Shown one piece after another: positions 48,501-56,947 of a stretch of DNA of 64,000 nt. The stretch is from Klenkia sesuvii. GTDB taxonomy: Bacteria > Actinomycetota > Actinomycetes > Mycobacteriales > Geodermatophilaceae. The notes under the pieces were generated by a model that searched no databases, was not told the DNA's origin, and worked only from the letters and a program-made list of their open reading frames with translations. The stretch lies in NCBI RefSeq assembly GCF_037083825.1, contig NZ_JBAPLU010000022.1, forward strand, positions 1-64,000. Direction: 5' to 3'. The stretch's first letter is position 1, and each line of letters starts with the position of its first letter. The translations under genes and the position numbers were made by a program.

Positions 48501-49792
48501 GAGAGCCGCCCGGCGACGTCCTCGGCCAGGGCGGCCAGCACCTCGCCGGGGTCGTCGCCGGCCAGGAACGCCTGTTCGAGACGGTCGACCATCGAGGCGT
48601 TGACCGCGTTGAACTGCGGCACGGTCACCTGGGCCGACAGCTGCGGGGTGATGGTGGTGGCCTGCTCCACGAACAGCTCCATGAGGTCGGGGCGCACGGC
48701 GTAGTCCAGCCGCTCACCGAGCAGGGCGGTGCGGGTGGGCAGCACGGTGGCCTGCGCGCAGAACAGCGCCTGCTGCTCGTCGTCGGCCAGGAAGGCCAGG
48801 AAGTCCGCGGCCGCCTCGGGGTTCACCGACTGGGCGGTGGCGACCACGGCGTTGCCGCCCAGGTCGGCCGAGGCCCGCTCGTCGGCCGGCAGGAAGGTGG
48901 CCCCGTACTCGCGCCCGGCCGAGACGAACGCCGGGTCGATGGTCGGCAGCAGGAAGTCGCCGGCGAAGACCATCGCGATGGTGCCGGTGGTGAACAGCTC
49001 GTCGACGTAGGAACCCTTGGTCGACGTCGTGGGCGGCACCAGGCCGTCGGTGAAGAAGGCCTGGGTGAAGGCGAGGGCGTCGCGGCCCGCGCGGCTGTCG
49101 ATCGCCGGGCCGTCGAGGTCGTCGGTCAGCAGCCGGCCCCCGCGCTGGTCGACCCAGTTGAGCCACCGGTAGGCCCCGGCCAGCTGCCAGTTGACGCCGA
49201 AGGCGAACTGCGCGTCGCCGGTGGGCAGCCCCGCGGCGACGGAGCGGAACTCCTCCCACGTCCAGGCCTCGTCGAGGCTGCCGGGGATGCGGGCCCCGGC
49301 CAGGGCCTCGGTGTCGTAGAGCACCAGGGAGGTGTCGGTGTGGTGGGGGACGCCGTACACCCGGCCCCCGCTCTGCACCGCCGACACGAACGCCTCGCCG
49401 AACCCGTCGACGTACCCGGCCGGCAGCAGGTCGGTGAGGTCGAGCAGGGCGCCGCCGGCGGCGTAGATGCCGATGTCCTGGTAGGTCACCCGGAACAGGT
49501 CCGGCCCGCGGTCGCTGGCCAGGTTCGCGTCGACGCCGGTGAGCGCCTCGGAGAACGGGACGACGTTGAACGCGACCGGGATGCCGCTGGTCGCCGTCCA
49601 GCGCTCGGCCACGGTGCGGAACGCGGCCAGCTCGGCCTCCCCGGCCCACAGCGTGAAGCTCAACCGGCCCTCGGTGCTCCCGGTGCCGTCGCCGCGCTGC
49701 AGGGCGAAGCCGGTGCCGCACCCGGTCAGGGCCAGGGCGCCGGCCGCGCTCGCGCCCAGGAACCCTCGTCGGGACAGCCGTCCGCTGATCAC
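48497..49792 (-). CDS. Sugar ABC transporter substrate-binding lipoprotein (Tat signal)
   Basis: A 431-residue extracellular solute-binding protein of family 1. The N-terminus carries a twin-arginine motif (LSRRGFLG) and a lipobox (LALTGCG), so it is exported folded and lipid-anchored. The mature part (RLSFTLWAGEAELAAFRTVAERWTATSGIPVAFNVVPF, GGRVYGVPHHTDTSLVLYDTEAL, SVNPEAAADFLAFLADDEQQALFCAQATVLPTR) is the usual MalE-like fold. The sugar is unknown. GTG 49792 is the first start just before the signal; it begins the importer operon. Confidence 0.92.
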   Translation of the reverse strand: MISGRLSRRGFLGASAAGALALTGCGTGFALQRGDGTGSTEGRLSFTLWAGEAELAAFRTVAERWTATSGIPVAFNVVPFSEALTGVDANLASDRGPDLFRVTYQDIGIYAAGGALLDLTDLLPAGYVDGFGEAFVSAVQSGGRVYGVPHHTDTSLVLYDTEALAGARIPGSLDEAWTWEEFRSVAAGLPTGDAQFAFGVNWQLAGAYRWLNWVDQRGGRLLTDDLDGPAIDSRAGRDALAFTQAFFTDGLVPPTTSTKGSYVDELFTTGTIAMVFAGDFLLPTIDPAFVSAGREYGATFLPADERASADLGGNAVVATAQSVNPEAAADFLAFLADDEQQALFCAQATVLPTRTALLGERLDYAVRPDLMELFVEQATTITPQLSAQVTVPQFNAVNASMVDRLEQAFLAGDDPGEVLAALAEDVAGRLS

Positions 49793-49855
49793 CGCCTGAC
49801 CCTGCGGCCTGGTACGCCCCGGCACCAGTCGATCTTGTGAACGGTCTTTGCGCTG

Positions 49856-50959
49856 TCAGGCCAGCCGTTCCACCGAGGCGTTGGACGTCCACAGGCGGGT
49901 GCCGGACGCGGCGACCGCGGCGTCGCCCGGGGCGGCGGGGTCGAACGGGGTGCCGCCCAGCCAGGCCCACCCGGCCGGACGGCGGCCGATGACCTCGGTG
50001 AGCCGCGCCAGTGGGCGGTGCACCTGCCGGTCGACGTCCGCGGCCGTGCGCACCGAGGCCGAGCTCGCGTGGGTGGCCGAGTGCCCGCAGACCACGTGCC
50101 GGGTGGCCAGGTCGGCCAGGTCGTCCCAGGTCATCGCGAGGGGGGCGGTGCCCGGCAGGTCCTCGGCGAGCACGCCCAGGTCGTGGGCGGCGGCGAAGGC
50201 CCGCTGCTGGTCCGGCGGGCAGTCGAGGAACTCCGTCGGCGGGTAGAACCAACCCACCAGGCCGAGCTCCTCGCAGAGCGGTGCGGCCACCTGCGCGGCG
50301 CTGGCGAAGCCGTCGAAGAACGCCGGGACGACACCCGGGCGCGGGTCGGCCCAGTGGCCGGTGTCCAGCGCGGCGTGCAGGTCGGCCTCGGTGACGGGGG
50401 AGAACCGCTGGGCGTAAGAGGCCAGCTCGCGGCGTAGCTCGCCCGCGTGGGAGGCCGGGGTGTTGTGCCAGTTGACCACCCGCAGGTGCCGCCCGTGCAG
50501 CACCGCGTCCACGACCCGGGCGGCCTCGGCGTCGCGGGCACCGTGGTCGGGCCGGTCGGTGTCGTGCGGCCGCCACGCCGCCAGCGCCCCACCGCGCCCC
50601 GGGCATGGGAGCCCATGCACCCGGTGCCGGGCCTCGTCGCCGGGTGCATGGGCTCCCATGCCGGGGCCGCCGGGTCCGCCGGGGCCGCCGGGTCCACCGG
50701 GGCCGCCGGGGCGCAGGCGGAGGTGGGCCAGCGCCGCCAGCGCGTCCTGCACCGTCGAGTCCGGGTCGGCGGCACGCAGCACCTCCCACGCGCGCTCGAC
50801 CTCAGCGGCCAGCTCGGCGTCCGCGGGCCGCGGGACGACGCCCGGCGCAGGCCGGGTGCGGTCGACCAGGGCGACCAGCATCGCCACACCGGCCCGGTCC
50901 TCGTCCTCGGCCGCCACCGCCCGGGCCGCGGCCAGCACCTCCTCGTGGGTGACCACCAT
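49856..50959 (-). CDS. Polysaccharide deacetylase-like protein with embedded palindrome
   Basis: A 367-residue protein. The C-terminal 230 residues resemble a NodB-type fold: RVVNWHNTPASHAGELRRELASYAQRFSPV, VVPAFFDGFASAAQVAAPLCEELGLVGWFYPPTEFLD, MTWDDLADLATRHVVCGHSATHASS. The usual DD pair reads FFDG and the HxxxH site CGHSATH, so activity is uncertain. The N-terminal 95 residues are helical (HEEVLAAARAVAAEDEDRAGVAML). Between them lies a (GGP)n linker with a 61-bp palindromic insert read in frame as MGAHAPGDEARHRVHGLPC. No signal peptide is seen. It precedes the sugar importer operon by 63 nt. Confidence 0.7.
   Translation of the reverse strand: MVVTHEEVLAAARAVAAEDEDRAGVAMLVALVDRTRPAPGVVPRPADAELAAEVERAWEVLRAADPDSTVQDALAALAHLRLRPGGPGGPGGPGGPGGPGMGAHAPGDEARHRVHGLPCPGRGGALAAWRPHDTDRPDHGARDAEAARVVDAVLHGRHLRVVNWHNTPASHAGELRRELASYAQRFSPVTEADLHAALDTGHWADPRPGVVPAFFDGFASAAQVAAPLCEELGLVGWFYPPTEFLDCPPDQQRAFAAAHDLGVLAEDLPGTAPLAMTWDDLADLATRHVVCGHSATHASSASVRTAADVDRQVHRPLARLTEVIGRRPAGWAWLGGTPFDPAAPGDAAVAASGTRLWTSNASVERLA
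50602..50662. repeat. Palindromic element inside a coding sequence
   Basis: A perfect 23-bp inverted repeat (50602-50624 and 50640-50662; core GGCATGGGAGCCCATGCACC) with a 15-nt loop. It lies in the Gly-Pro linker of the deacetylase-like gene and keeps the frame. Its size and perfect arms look like a REP/RUP-type element that has entered a permissive linker. Confidence 0.85.
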
Positions 50960-51073
50960 GCCGCGATGGTCCTGCACGGGGAGGGATGGGACCGGGTGGG
51001 ACCTGACGTGCGTCGGGTGACCGACCCCACCAAGCCGGCGACCAGGTACGACGTCGTCGCGTGTTGCAGGTGG

Positions 51074-51147
51074 CCCGCATGGCCCCGACCAGCCCGCATG
51101 GCCCCGACCAGCCCGCATGGCCCCGACCAGCCCGCATGGCCCCGACC
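51074..51147. repeat. 19-bp tandem repeat, four copies
   Basis: CCCGCATGGCCCCGACCAG is repeated head to tail at 51074, 51093, 51112 and 51131 (the last copy short by two bases). It lies about 115-190 nt upstream of the deacetylase-like gene. No spacer sequence separates the copies, so it is a minisatellite, not a CRISPR array. Confidence 0.9.
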
Positions 51148-51230
51148 CCCTGACCGCTCCCACCCGGGGGCCCGCAGGGGGTGGCCGCACATCCCTGCGG
51201 GTGTGCGCAGCGGGCAACGGCCGGCCACCG

Positions 51231-51347
51231 TCAGCGACGTCGGGCCACCCCTGCTGCGCGCTGGTCGTGGGCGCGGCACCAGCAGCCGACCCCGATGTTG
51301 ACCAGGGTCGCCGCAGCGCCCCAGGCGATGACGATCAGCGAGTCCAT
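51231..51347 (-). CDS. Possible 38-residue membrane peptide
   Basis: An ATG-initiated frame encodes DSLIVIAWGAAATLVNIG, a plausible single membrane helix, followed by VGCWCRAHDQRAAGVARRR with a Cys-Trp-Cys and a basic tail. Codon third positions are mostly G/C. A GGGGG stretch precedes the ATG. It is too short for homology judgement; the hydrophobic-then-basic layout is the only evidence. Confidence 0.35.
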   Translation of the reverse strand: MDSLIVIAWGAAATLVNIGVGCWCRAHDQRAAGVARRR

Positions 51348-51454
51348 GCCCCCAGTGGGCGCCGGCGTCGGCCGGCGCGCCAGGTCCTTGACGCGTCCCT
51401 GACGGCCGCCGGGCGGTTCCTGACGCCCGTGCCCACACCCGCGTAGAAGGGTGA

Positions 51455-51514
51455 GAGGTGATCACTGGCGGTGGGAGGCCGTCGCACCCACCCCCCACCG
51501 CCAGTGATCACCTC
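51455..51514. repeat. Perfect 21-bp palindrome
   Basis: Arms 51455-51475 (GAGGTGATCACTGGCGGTGGG) and 51494-51514 pair perfectly around an 18-nt centre. It contains the TGATCA edge seen in family B elements. No gene end lies within 80 nt, apart from uncertain small frames, so it is not an ordinary terminator of a known gene. Confidence 0.8.
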
Positions 51515-51541
51515 CGACCCAGAGGCGGACCGGTCCCGACG

Positions 51542-51793
51542 GTGGCCGTACGGGTCAGGGCCGGGCTGGTCATCGGCCTCCTGGTCGCTGCTCCGCGGTG
51601 GTCGAGGACTCCCGCGACCACCCCGTGGACAGGGCGTGGCTCGCCGGCGCGCTGGGCGGCGGGCGTCGTCGGGCTGTCGTGGGTGGTGCTGCTGACCGTC
51701 CTGCGCGAGGAGGTCTCCCACGACCGCGACCTCGACCGCTGCCCCGGCATCCGGCGCGTGACCCGGACGATCTCTCGACCTGGTGCCGGTTGA
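51542..51793 (+). CDS. Possible small membrane protein
   Basis: A GTG-initiated frame of 83 residues with two hydrophobic segments (VRAGLVIGLLVAAP and WAAGVVGLSWVVLLTVL) and an acidic/basic tail (REEVSHDRDLDRCPGIRRV). Codons of the second half have G or C in nearly every third position, as in real genes here. No family is recognised and no strong ribosome site is seen. It ends 29 nt before the DUF1295-like start. Confidence 0.35.
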   Translation: MAVRVRAGLVIGLLVAAPRWSRTPATTPWTGRGSPARWAAGVVGLSWVVLLTVLREEVSHDRDLDRCPGIRRVTRTISRPGAG

Positions 51794-51822
51794 GCGGGCT
51801 CCGGGCGGGGGAGAACGCCCCG

Positions 51823-52608
51823 GTGAGCGTGGACAGGGCGAACCTGCGTCGGGTGGTCGGTGCGTCGGCGGCGGTGGTGACCGAGCTGCAGGCGGGCACG
51901 GCCGCGCTGGCCCTGCGGAAGGGCCGCCGGGACTACGCCGACGGCGTCTGGGGGCCCGGTCTCGCCGCCGTGGCGCTGACCGGTGCGGCGCTGGGCACCG
52001 GCGACCCCGTGCGCCGGTGGACGACGGCCGCCGTCACCACCGGCTGGGCGGTCCGGCTGGAGTCGCTCATGCTGCGCCGGTTGCGGGGCACCGACACCGA
52101 GGACGAGCGGTACACCGAGTTCCTCGAGGGCGCCTCCACCCCGACCGTGCTCGCGAAGGTGTTCGGCACCCAGGCCGCCGCCCAGCTGCTCGTGTCCGCC
52201 CCGCTCCAGCTGGCCGCGGCCAGCACGCTGCCCCGCTCGGCCCGCCGCTGGCTGTTCCCGCTCGGCGTGGCGGTCGCGGTGACCGGTGCGGTGGTCGAGG
52301 CCGTGGCCGACCGGCAGAAGTCGGCCTACATGCAGCGCGACCGCGACGACCGCCCCGATGTCCTGGACACCGGGCTGTGGAGCGTCTCCCGGCACCCGAA
52401 CTACCTGGGCGACTCGATCATGTGGGACGGCACCTGGCTGGCCGGCGCGGCATCCGCCCCCGGCGCCTGGCTGTTCCCCGCCCCCGCCGCGATGAGCTGG
52501 TTCCTCGTCTACGCCACGGGCGCGAAGCGCACCGAGGACCGCATGGGTGACCGCCCCGCCTACCAGGACTACCAGCGCCGGGTGTCCTTCTTCTTCCCCG
52601 GGACCTGA
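51823..52608 (+). CDS. DUF1295 / steroid 5-alpha-reductase-like membrane protein
   Basis: A 261-residue membrane protein with about five to six spans. The C-terminal signature QKSAYMQRDRDDRPDVLDTGLWSVSRHPNYLGDSIMWDGTWL followed by KRTEDRMGDRPAYQDYQRRVSFFFP is the DUF1295 pattern related to steroid 5-alpha-reductases and isoprenylcysteine methyltransferases (RHPNY cofactor site). A reductase or methyltransferase acting on a lipid is likely. GTG 51823 was chosen because upstream residues lack family sequence. Confidence 0.8.
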   Translation: MSVDRANLRRVVGASAAVVTELQAGTAALALRKGRRDYADGVWGPGLAAVALTGAALGTGDPVRRWTTAAVTTGWAVRLESLMLRRLRGTDTEDERYTEFLEGASTPTVLAKVFGTQAAAQLLVSAPLQLAAASTLPRSARRWLFPLGVAVAVTGAVVEAVADRQKSAYMQRDRDDRPDVLDTGLWSVSRHPNYLGDSIMWDGTWLAGAASAPGAWLFPAPAAMSWFLVYATGAKRTEDRMGDRPAYQDYQRRVSFFFPGT

Positions 52609-52628
52609 CCGGCCGCCATGCTCACCCC

Positions 52629-53192
52629 GTGGCCCGGTTGATCTACTCCGCGATCTGCTCCCTCGACGGCTTCGTCGCCGACGCCGACGGCGACTTCGGC
52701 TTCGCCTTCCCCGACCCGGAGGCGTTGGCCGCGGTCAACGCCGACACCGCCCGCATCGGGACCTTCCTGCACGGCCGGCGGATGTACGAGCTCATGCAGG
52801 GTTGGGAGACCGACCCCTCCTGGGCCGAGGGCGACGCGGGCTCGGCCGAGTTCGCTGCGCACTGGCAGCGGGTGGACAAGGTGGTCTTCTCGACCACCCT
52901 GGACGCCGTCGGCACCCGGCGCACGCAGCTGCGGCGCTCGTTCGACCCCGCCGAGGTGGCCGCGCTGGTGCGCGACGCCGAGCTCGACGTGAGCGTCGAC
53001 GGGCCGACGCTGGCCGCGCACGCCTTCCGTGCCGGCCTGGTCGACGAGGTGCACCTGCTGCTGGCCCCGGCTGTCGTCGGCCGCGGCCTCAAGGCCCTCC
53101 CGGACGACGTCCCGCTGGCGCTGGACCTGCTCTCCACCCGGCAGGTCGGCGGCTTCGTCGCCGTCCGCCACGCCGTTCGCCGTCCCGGCTGA
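52629..53192 (+). CDS. Dihydrofolate reductase family protein (RibD C-terminal type)
   Basis: A 187-residue protein: LIYSAICSLDGFVAD at the start, GTFLHGRRMYELM in the middle, DVSVDGPTLAAHAFRAGLVDEVHLLLAPAVVGRGLKAL near the end. This is the YyaP/YwjB-like branch of the RibD C-terminal/DHFR fold, NADPH-dependent reductases of unknown substrate. GTG 52629 lies 20 nt after the DUF1295-like gene, so co-transcription is likely. Confidence 0.85.
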   Translation: MARLIYSAICSLDGFVADADGDFGFAFPDPEALAAVNADTARIGTFLHGRRMYELMQGWETDPSWAEGDAGSAEFAAHWQRVDKVVFSTTLDAVGTRRTQLRRSFDPAEVAALVRDAELDVSVDGPTLAAHAFRAGLVDEVHLLLAPAVVGRGLKALPDDVPLALDLLSTRQVGGFVAVRHAVRRPG

Positions 53193-53211
53193 GGGGTGAC
53201 CGGACATCCTG

Positions 53212-53247
53212 CACGGTGGCCGGCCGATGAACGGTGCGGCCACCGTG
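53212..53247. terminator. Bidirectional terminator between convergent genes
   Basis: CACGGTGGCCG (53212-53222) and CGGCCACCGTG (53237-53247) form a perfect 11-bp stem with a 14-nt loop between the RibD-like gene and the phosphofructokinase gene. The adjoining GTCGGGCCACC also occurs at 51239 next to a GGCCACCGTC, so it may belong to another small repeat family. Confidence 0.75.
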
Positions 53248-53281
53248 GGGGAGGTCGGGCCACCCCGAGGACGCGGGAGGG

Positions 53282-54628
53282 TCAGACGTGCACGGGCTGG
53301 CCGGTGGCCTCCAGGACCGACAGCCACAGGTCGCCGCGCGGGTCGACCTGGTTGCGCGAGCGGGTGACCAGCGGGATCGGCAGGTTCACGAACCGGCCGT
53401 GCCACCGCCCGGCCACCGTGGCGGTGCGGCCGGCCATCGCGGCGTGGACGGCGGCCTGGGCCAACCGGGTGCAGTACACCGAGTCGTGGCTGTTGGCCGG
53501 GACGCTGCGGATGGCGTAGCCGGGGTCGACGTAGCGCAGCTGGAACGGGATGCCGCTGCTGTTCAGGTGGCTGCTGAGCTCGTCGCGCAGCTTCTTGCCG
53601 ATGTCGAACAGCTTGGCGTTGCCCGAGGCGTCCGCGCCGCCCTCGCTGCCGGCGAACATGTCTTGCCCGTAGCCCTCGGCGACCACGACCACCGCGTGCC
53701 CCTGCTCGGCCAGCACCCGCTCCACGTGCGCGAGCACGCCGCGGTCCCCGCCCAGCGGCATGGGCACCTCGGGGATCAGCACCAGGTCGACGTCGTCGCT
53801 GGCCAGGGTGGCGTAGGCGGCGATGAACCCGGAGTGCCGGCCCATCAGCTTCACCAGGCCTACCCCGCCGCGGTGCGACCGGGCCTCGGTGGCCGCCGCG
53901 CGGATCGACTCCGCGGCGCGGCCGAACGCGGTCTGGAACCCGAAGCTGCGGTCGATCCAGGGGATGTCGTTGTCGATGGTCTTGGGGACGCCGACCACCG
54001 CGATCGGCAGCCCCTGCCGGGTGGCCTCGTCGGCGATGGCCTGCGCCCCGCGCAGCGACCCGTCGCCCCCGACGACGAACAGGATGTCGATCTGCCGCAG
54101 CCGCAGCGTCTCGACCATGACCTTGGGGTCCTGGCCGCCGCGGGACGTGCCGAGCACCGTGCCGCCCTGCTGGTTGATCCAGCGCACCGACTCGGGCGTG
54201 AGCTCCACCGGCTCGTCGCCGTCGGGGGTCAGCCCGAGGTAGCCGTCGCGGAACCCGAGCACCGAGTGGACGCCGTAGTGCTCGGCCAGCTCGCCGACCA
54301 GCCCGCGGATGACGTTGTTCAGGCCCGGGCACAGGCCACCGCAGGTGACGATGCCGACCTTGGTCCCCTTCGGGTCGAAGAACAGCCGGCGCCGCGGCCC
54401 GCCCGGCTCGAAGGTGGGCAGCTCCTCGACCGGGACACCCCGGCGGGTGGCCATGCCGAGGGTGCCGTCGACCAGCACGCGGTCGTGCTCGCCCACGTAG
54501 TGCACCGACTCGCCCCGCTCGAGCAGACCGCCGTCGAGGGGGGAGGGGTAGGCCAGCTCGCCGAGCGTCCGGACGGCGAGGTCGGCCGCCGTCAGCTGGA
54601 TCTGTTCGTCGCTGTCCACGCACCCCAT
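53282..54628 (-). CDS. pfkA: 6-phosphofructokinase, long group III type
   Basis: A 448-residue phosphofructokinase. VGIVTCGGLCPGLNNVIRG binds the phosphoryl donor, with FVVGGDGSLRGAQAI, GVPKTIDNDIPWIDRSFGFQTA (catalytic Asp) and KLMGRHSGFIAAYA. GGDGS indicates ATP as donor, whereas the Lys of PKTIDND is usual in PPi enzymes; this mix is that of the long plant/actinobacterial ATP-type clade. It would phosphorylate fructose 6-phosphate; donor use should be tested. ATG 54628 gives an N-terminal extension of about 90 residues, normal in that clade. Confidence 0.9.
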   Translation of the reverse strand: MGCVDSDEQIQLTAADLAVRTLGELAYPSPLDGGLLERGESVHYVGEHDRVLVDGTLGMATRRGVPVEELPTFEPGGPRRRLFFDPKGTKVGIVTCGGLCPGLNNVIRGLVGELAEHYGVHSVLGFRDGYLGLTPDGDEPVELTPESVRWINQQGGTVLGTSRGGQDPKVMVETLRLRQIDILFVVGGDGSLRGAQAIADEATRQGLPIAVVGVPKTIDNDIPWIDRSFGFQTAFGRAAESIRAAATEARSHRGGVGLVKLMGRHSGFIAAYATLASDDVDLVLIPEVPMPLGGDRGVLAHVERVLAEQGHAVVVVAEGYGQDMFAGSEGGADASGNAKLFDIGKKLRDELSSHLNSSGIPFQLRYVDPGYAIRSVPANSHDSVYCTRLAQAAVHAAMAGRTATVAGRWHGRFVNLPIPLVTRSRNQVDPRGDLWLSVLEATGQPVHV

Positions 54629-54749
54629 AGTGCCCTGTGCCACGCGGCCCCGGGCACCGCGGCTCGCCGCTGACCTGCGCGAACGGGGTAGACGTCCCAG
54701 ACGTGTTCCCCGCCGGAACAGCCCCGCGACCCGGCCCGTTCGACCCCCT

Positions 54750-55346
54750 GTGACCCTGGCCCTCGCCGTGCTCGGCGACTCGATCGCGTTCGGCACCGGT
54801 GCCGCCCGACCGGCCGACGCGCTCGGCCCCCGGCTGGTCGCCGCGCTCGCCGAGGACGGCGTCGACGCCACCCTGCAGGTCGAGGCCGTGCCGGGCGCGG
54901 TGTCGGCGGCGCTGGCCGGCCAGGTGCGGCTGGTGACCCGGTGCGACCTGGCGCTGGTCGTGGTGGGCGCCAACGACCTCACCCGGCTCGTGCCGCCGGC
55001 CACCGCGGCGCAGCAGCTCGGCGCGGCCGTGCGGGACCTGCGGGTCACCGGCGCCGACGTCCTGGTGGTGCCCGCGCCGGACCTGTCGACCGTGCCATGG
55101 GTGCCGCCGGCCTTCCAGGCCCTGGTCGCCACGGCCAGCGGGGAGCTGCAACGGCGCCAGGCCGACGCCGTGCGGGCCGCGGGTGGGGTCGTCGTCCCGG
55201 TCGGGGCCGAGCTGGGGCAGCGGTTCCGGGCGCAGCCGGCGCTCTTCGCCGCCGACCGGTTCCACCCCTCGTCGGCCGGCTACGCACTCATCGCCGAGGC
55301 GCTGGCCCCGGTGGTCCGGGCGGTGGCCCGCAGCCGCGCGGCCTGA
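54750..55346 (+). CDS. SGNH/GDSL-type hydrolase
   Basis: A 198-residue SGNH hydrolase. Block I is LAVLGDSIAFGTGA (Ser), block II glycine in LEAVPGAVSAAL region, block III VVVGANDLTRL (Asn) and block V ADRFHPSSAGYALIAEAL (Asp and His). All catalytic residues are present. No signal peptide, so it is cytoplasmic; substrates may be small esters or lipid acyl groups. GTG 54750 was chosen since the fold begins at residue 4. Confidence 0.85.
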   Translation: MTLALAVLGDSIAFGTGAARPADALGPRLVAALAEDGVDATLQVEAVPGAVSAALAGQVRLVTRCDLALVVVGANDLTRLVPPATAAQQLGAAVRDLRVTGADVLVVPAPDLSTVPWVPPAFQALVATASGELQRRQADAVRAAGGVVVPVGAELGQRFRAQPALFAADRFHPSSAGYALIAEALAPVVRAVARSRAA

Positions 55347-55435
55347 CGCTCCGGTGGCCGGGGCCGCGCGGAGGTCCCCATGATGGCTGCGGGTCGAGAC
55401 CGCGCCCTCGTCGTCCCCACCACGAGAGGCCGCTG

Positions 55436-56947
55436 GTGCTCGCCGATCTGCCGTCCTGCGGGACACCCCTGTCCGCCGTTGCCGCCCGCGCGGGCTGCGC
55501 GGCGCCGGTCGCCGGTCCCGCCGTCGTCGACCTGGTGATGGATTCCCGCCGGGCGGGCCCGGGGTCGCTGTTCGCCTGCGTGCGGGGCGCTCGGGCCGAC
55601 GGGCACCGCCACGCGGCCGCAGCGGTGGCCGCGGGTGCGGTGGCCGTGCTCGCTGACCGCCCCGGCCGGTTGCCGGTCGACCTGGGCGTGCCCGTGCTCG
55701 TGGTCCCCTCGGTGCGGGCGGTGCTCGGGCCGGTGGGTGCGCTGGTCGCCGGTGACCCGGCCGACCGGCTGCAGGTGGTGGCGGTGACCGGCAGCAACGG
55801 CAAGACGACGACCAGCACCCTGCTGGCCGGGGTGCTGGACACCCCCGGGCGCCGCTGCGGTCTGCTGACCACCGTCGGCGCCACCGTCGGCCGGCACACC
55901 CGCACGACGGCGCTCACCACCCCCGAGGCACCCGACCTGCACCGGCTGCTGCGCTGGATGGTGCAGCGCGACGCCGCCGCGGCCGTCGTGGAGGCCTCCT
56001 CCATCGCGCTGGACGTCGGCCGGGTCGACGGCCTGTGCGCCGAGGTCGCGGTGTTCACCGGGTTCGAGCCCGACCACCTCGACCACCACGGCACCGTCGA
56101 GCAGTACTGGGCCAGCAAGGCCCGGCTGTTCGAGCCCGACCGGGCGCGGGTCGGCGTCGTGGTGACCGACGACCCCTGGGGGCGCCGGCTGGCCGACCAG
56201 GCGAGGATCCCGGTGGTCCGGGTGGGCACCGCCGCCGACTGCGACGTCCGGGTGGTGCACGGCACCAGCTCGGCCGGCGGCACCGAGGTGCTGGTCGAGC
56301 GGGCCGGACGACGGCACGCCCTGCGCAGCCCCGTCGTCGGCGGCGTGCACGTGACGAACGTGGCCGCGGCCTGGACCGCCGCGGTGGTCCTCGGCGCGGA
56401 CCCCGACGACGTGGCCGACCGGCTGACCCACGTCGACCCGCCGCCGGGCCGGGGCACGCTGCTGACCGCGCCGGGGGCTCCCCTGGTGGTCGTGGACTAC
56501 GCCCACACCCCGGGGGCGCTGGCCGACGCGGTGGCGACCGCCGGGCGGTTGCGCCCAGCGGGCGAGGTGCACCTCGTGCTGGGCGCCCGGGGCGCCCGGG
56601 ACCGCTGGAAGCGCCAGGGCCTGGGGACGGCGGCCCGCGCGGCCGACCACGTGTGGCTGACCAACGAGGGCAGCCACGGCGAGGACCCGGCGGCCATCGT
56701 CGCCGAGCTCGCGGTGGGCCTCCTCGGGTCCGACGCCCGGGTGCGCACCGTCCTGGACCGGCGGGCGGCGATCACCGCGGCGGTGGACGCGGCCGGTCCG
56801 CAGGACGTCGTCCTCGTGGTGGGCCGGGGGCACGAGACGCTGCAGGACGCACCCGGGGCCCTGGACCCGGCGACGACCCAGCGATTCTCCGACGCCGACG
56901 TGGCCCGGGCGGCTCTGGGGGAGGGCCGCCGCCGGCTGGCCGGCTAG
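55436..56947 (+). CDS. MurE-like Mur ligase with altered substrate motif
   Basis: A 503-residue Mur ligase. Domain 1 (DSRRAGPGSLFACVRGARADGHRHAAAAVAAGA), ATP site VVAVTGSNGKTTTSTLL, TTPEAPDLHRLLRWM, VEASSIALDVGRVDG, FTGFEPDHLDHHGTVEQYWASKARLF with the carbamylated lysine, and VVDYAHTPGALADAV all match MurE. The C-terminal amino-acid recognition site, DNPR in diaminopimelate-adding enzymes, is replaced by LTNEGSHGEDP. It may add another amino acid or act on another substrate. It is not in a cell-division cluster, so a second, specialised ligase is likely. GTG 55436 follows GAGAGG. Confidence 0.85.
   Translation: MLADLPSCGTPLSAVAARAGCAAPVAGPAVVDLVMDSRRAGPGSLFACVRGARADGHRHAAAAVAAGAVAVLADRPGRLPVDLGVPVLVVPSVRAVLGPVGALVAGDPADRLQVVAVTGSNGKTTTSTLLAGVLDTPGRRCGLLTTVGATVGRHTRTTALTTPEAPDLHRLLRWMVQRDAAAAVVEASSIALDVGRVDGLCAEVAVFTGFEPDHLDHHGTVEQYWASKARLFEPDRARVGVVVTDDPWGRRLADQARIPVVRVGTAADCDVRVVHGTSSAGGTEVLVERAGRRHALRSPVVGGVHVTNVAAAWTAAVVLGADPDDVADRLTHVDPPPGRGTLLTAPGAPLVVVDYAHTPGALADAVATAGRLRPAGEVHLVLGARGARDRWKRQGLGTAARAADHVWLTNEGSHGEDPAAIVAELAVGLLGSDARVRTVLDRRAAITAAVDAAGPQDVVLVVGRGHETLQDAPGALDPATTQRFSDADVARAALGEGRRRLAG

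Noticed and set aside
51074..51147. Possible CRISPR-like array
   Set aside because: The 19-bp units are contiguous without spacers, so it is an ordinary tandem repeat; no cas genes are present.
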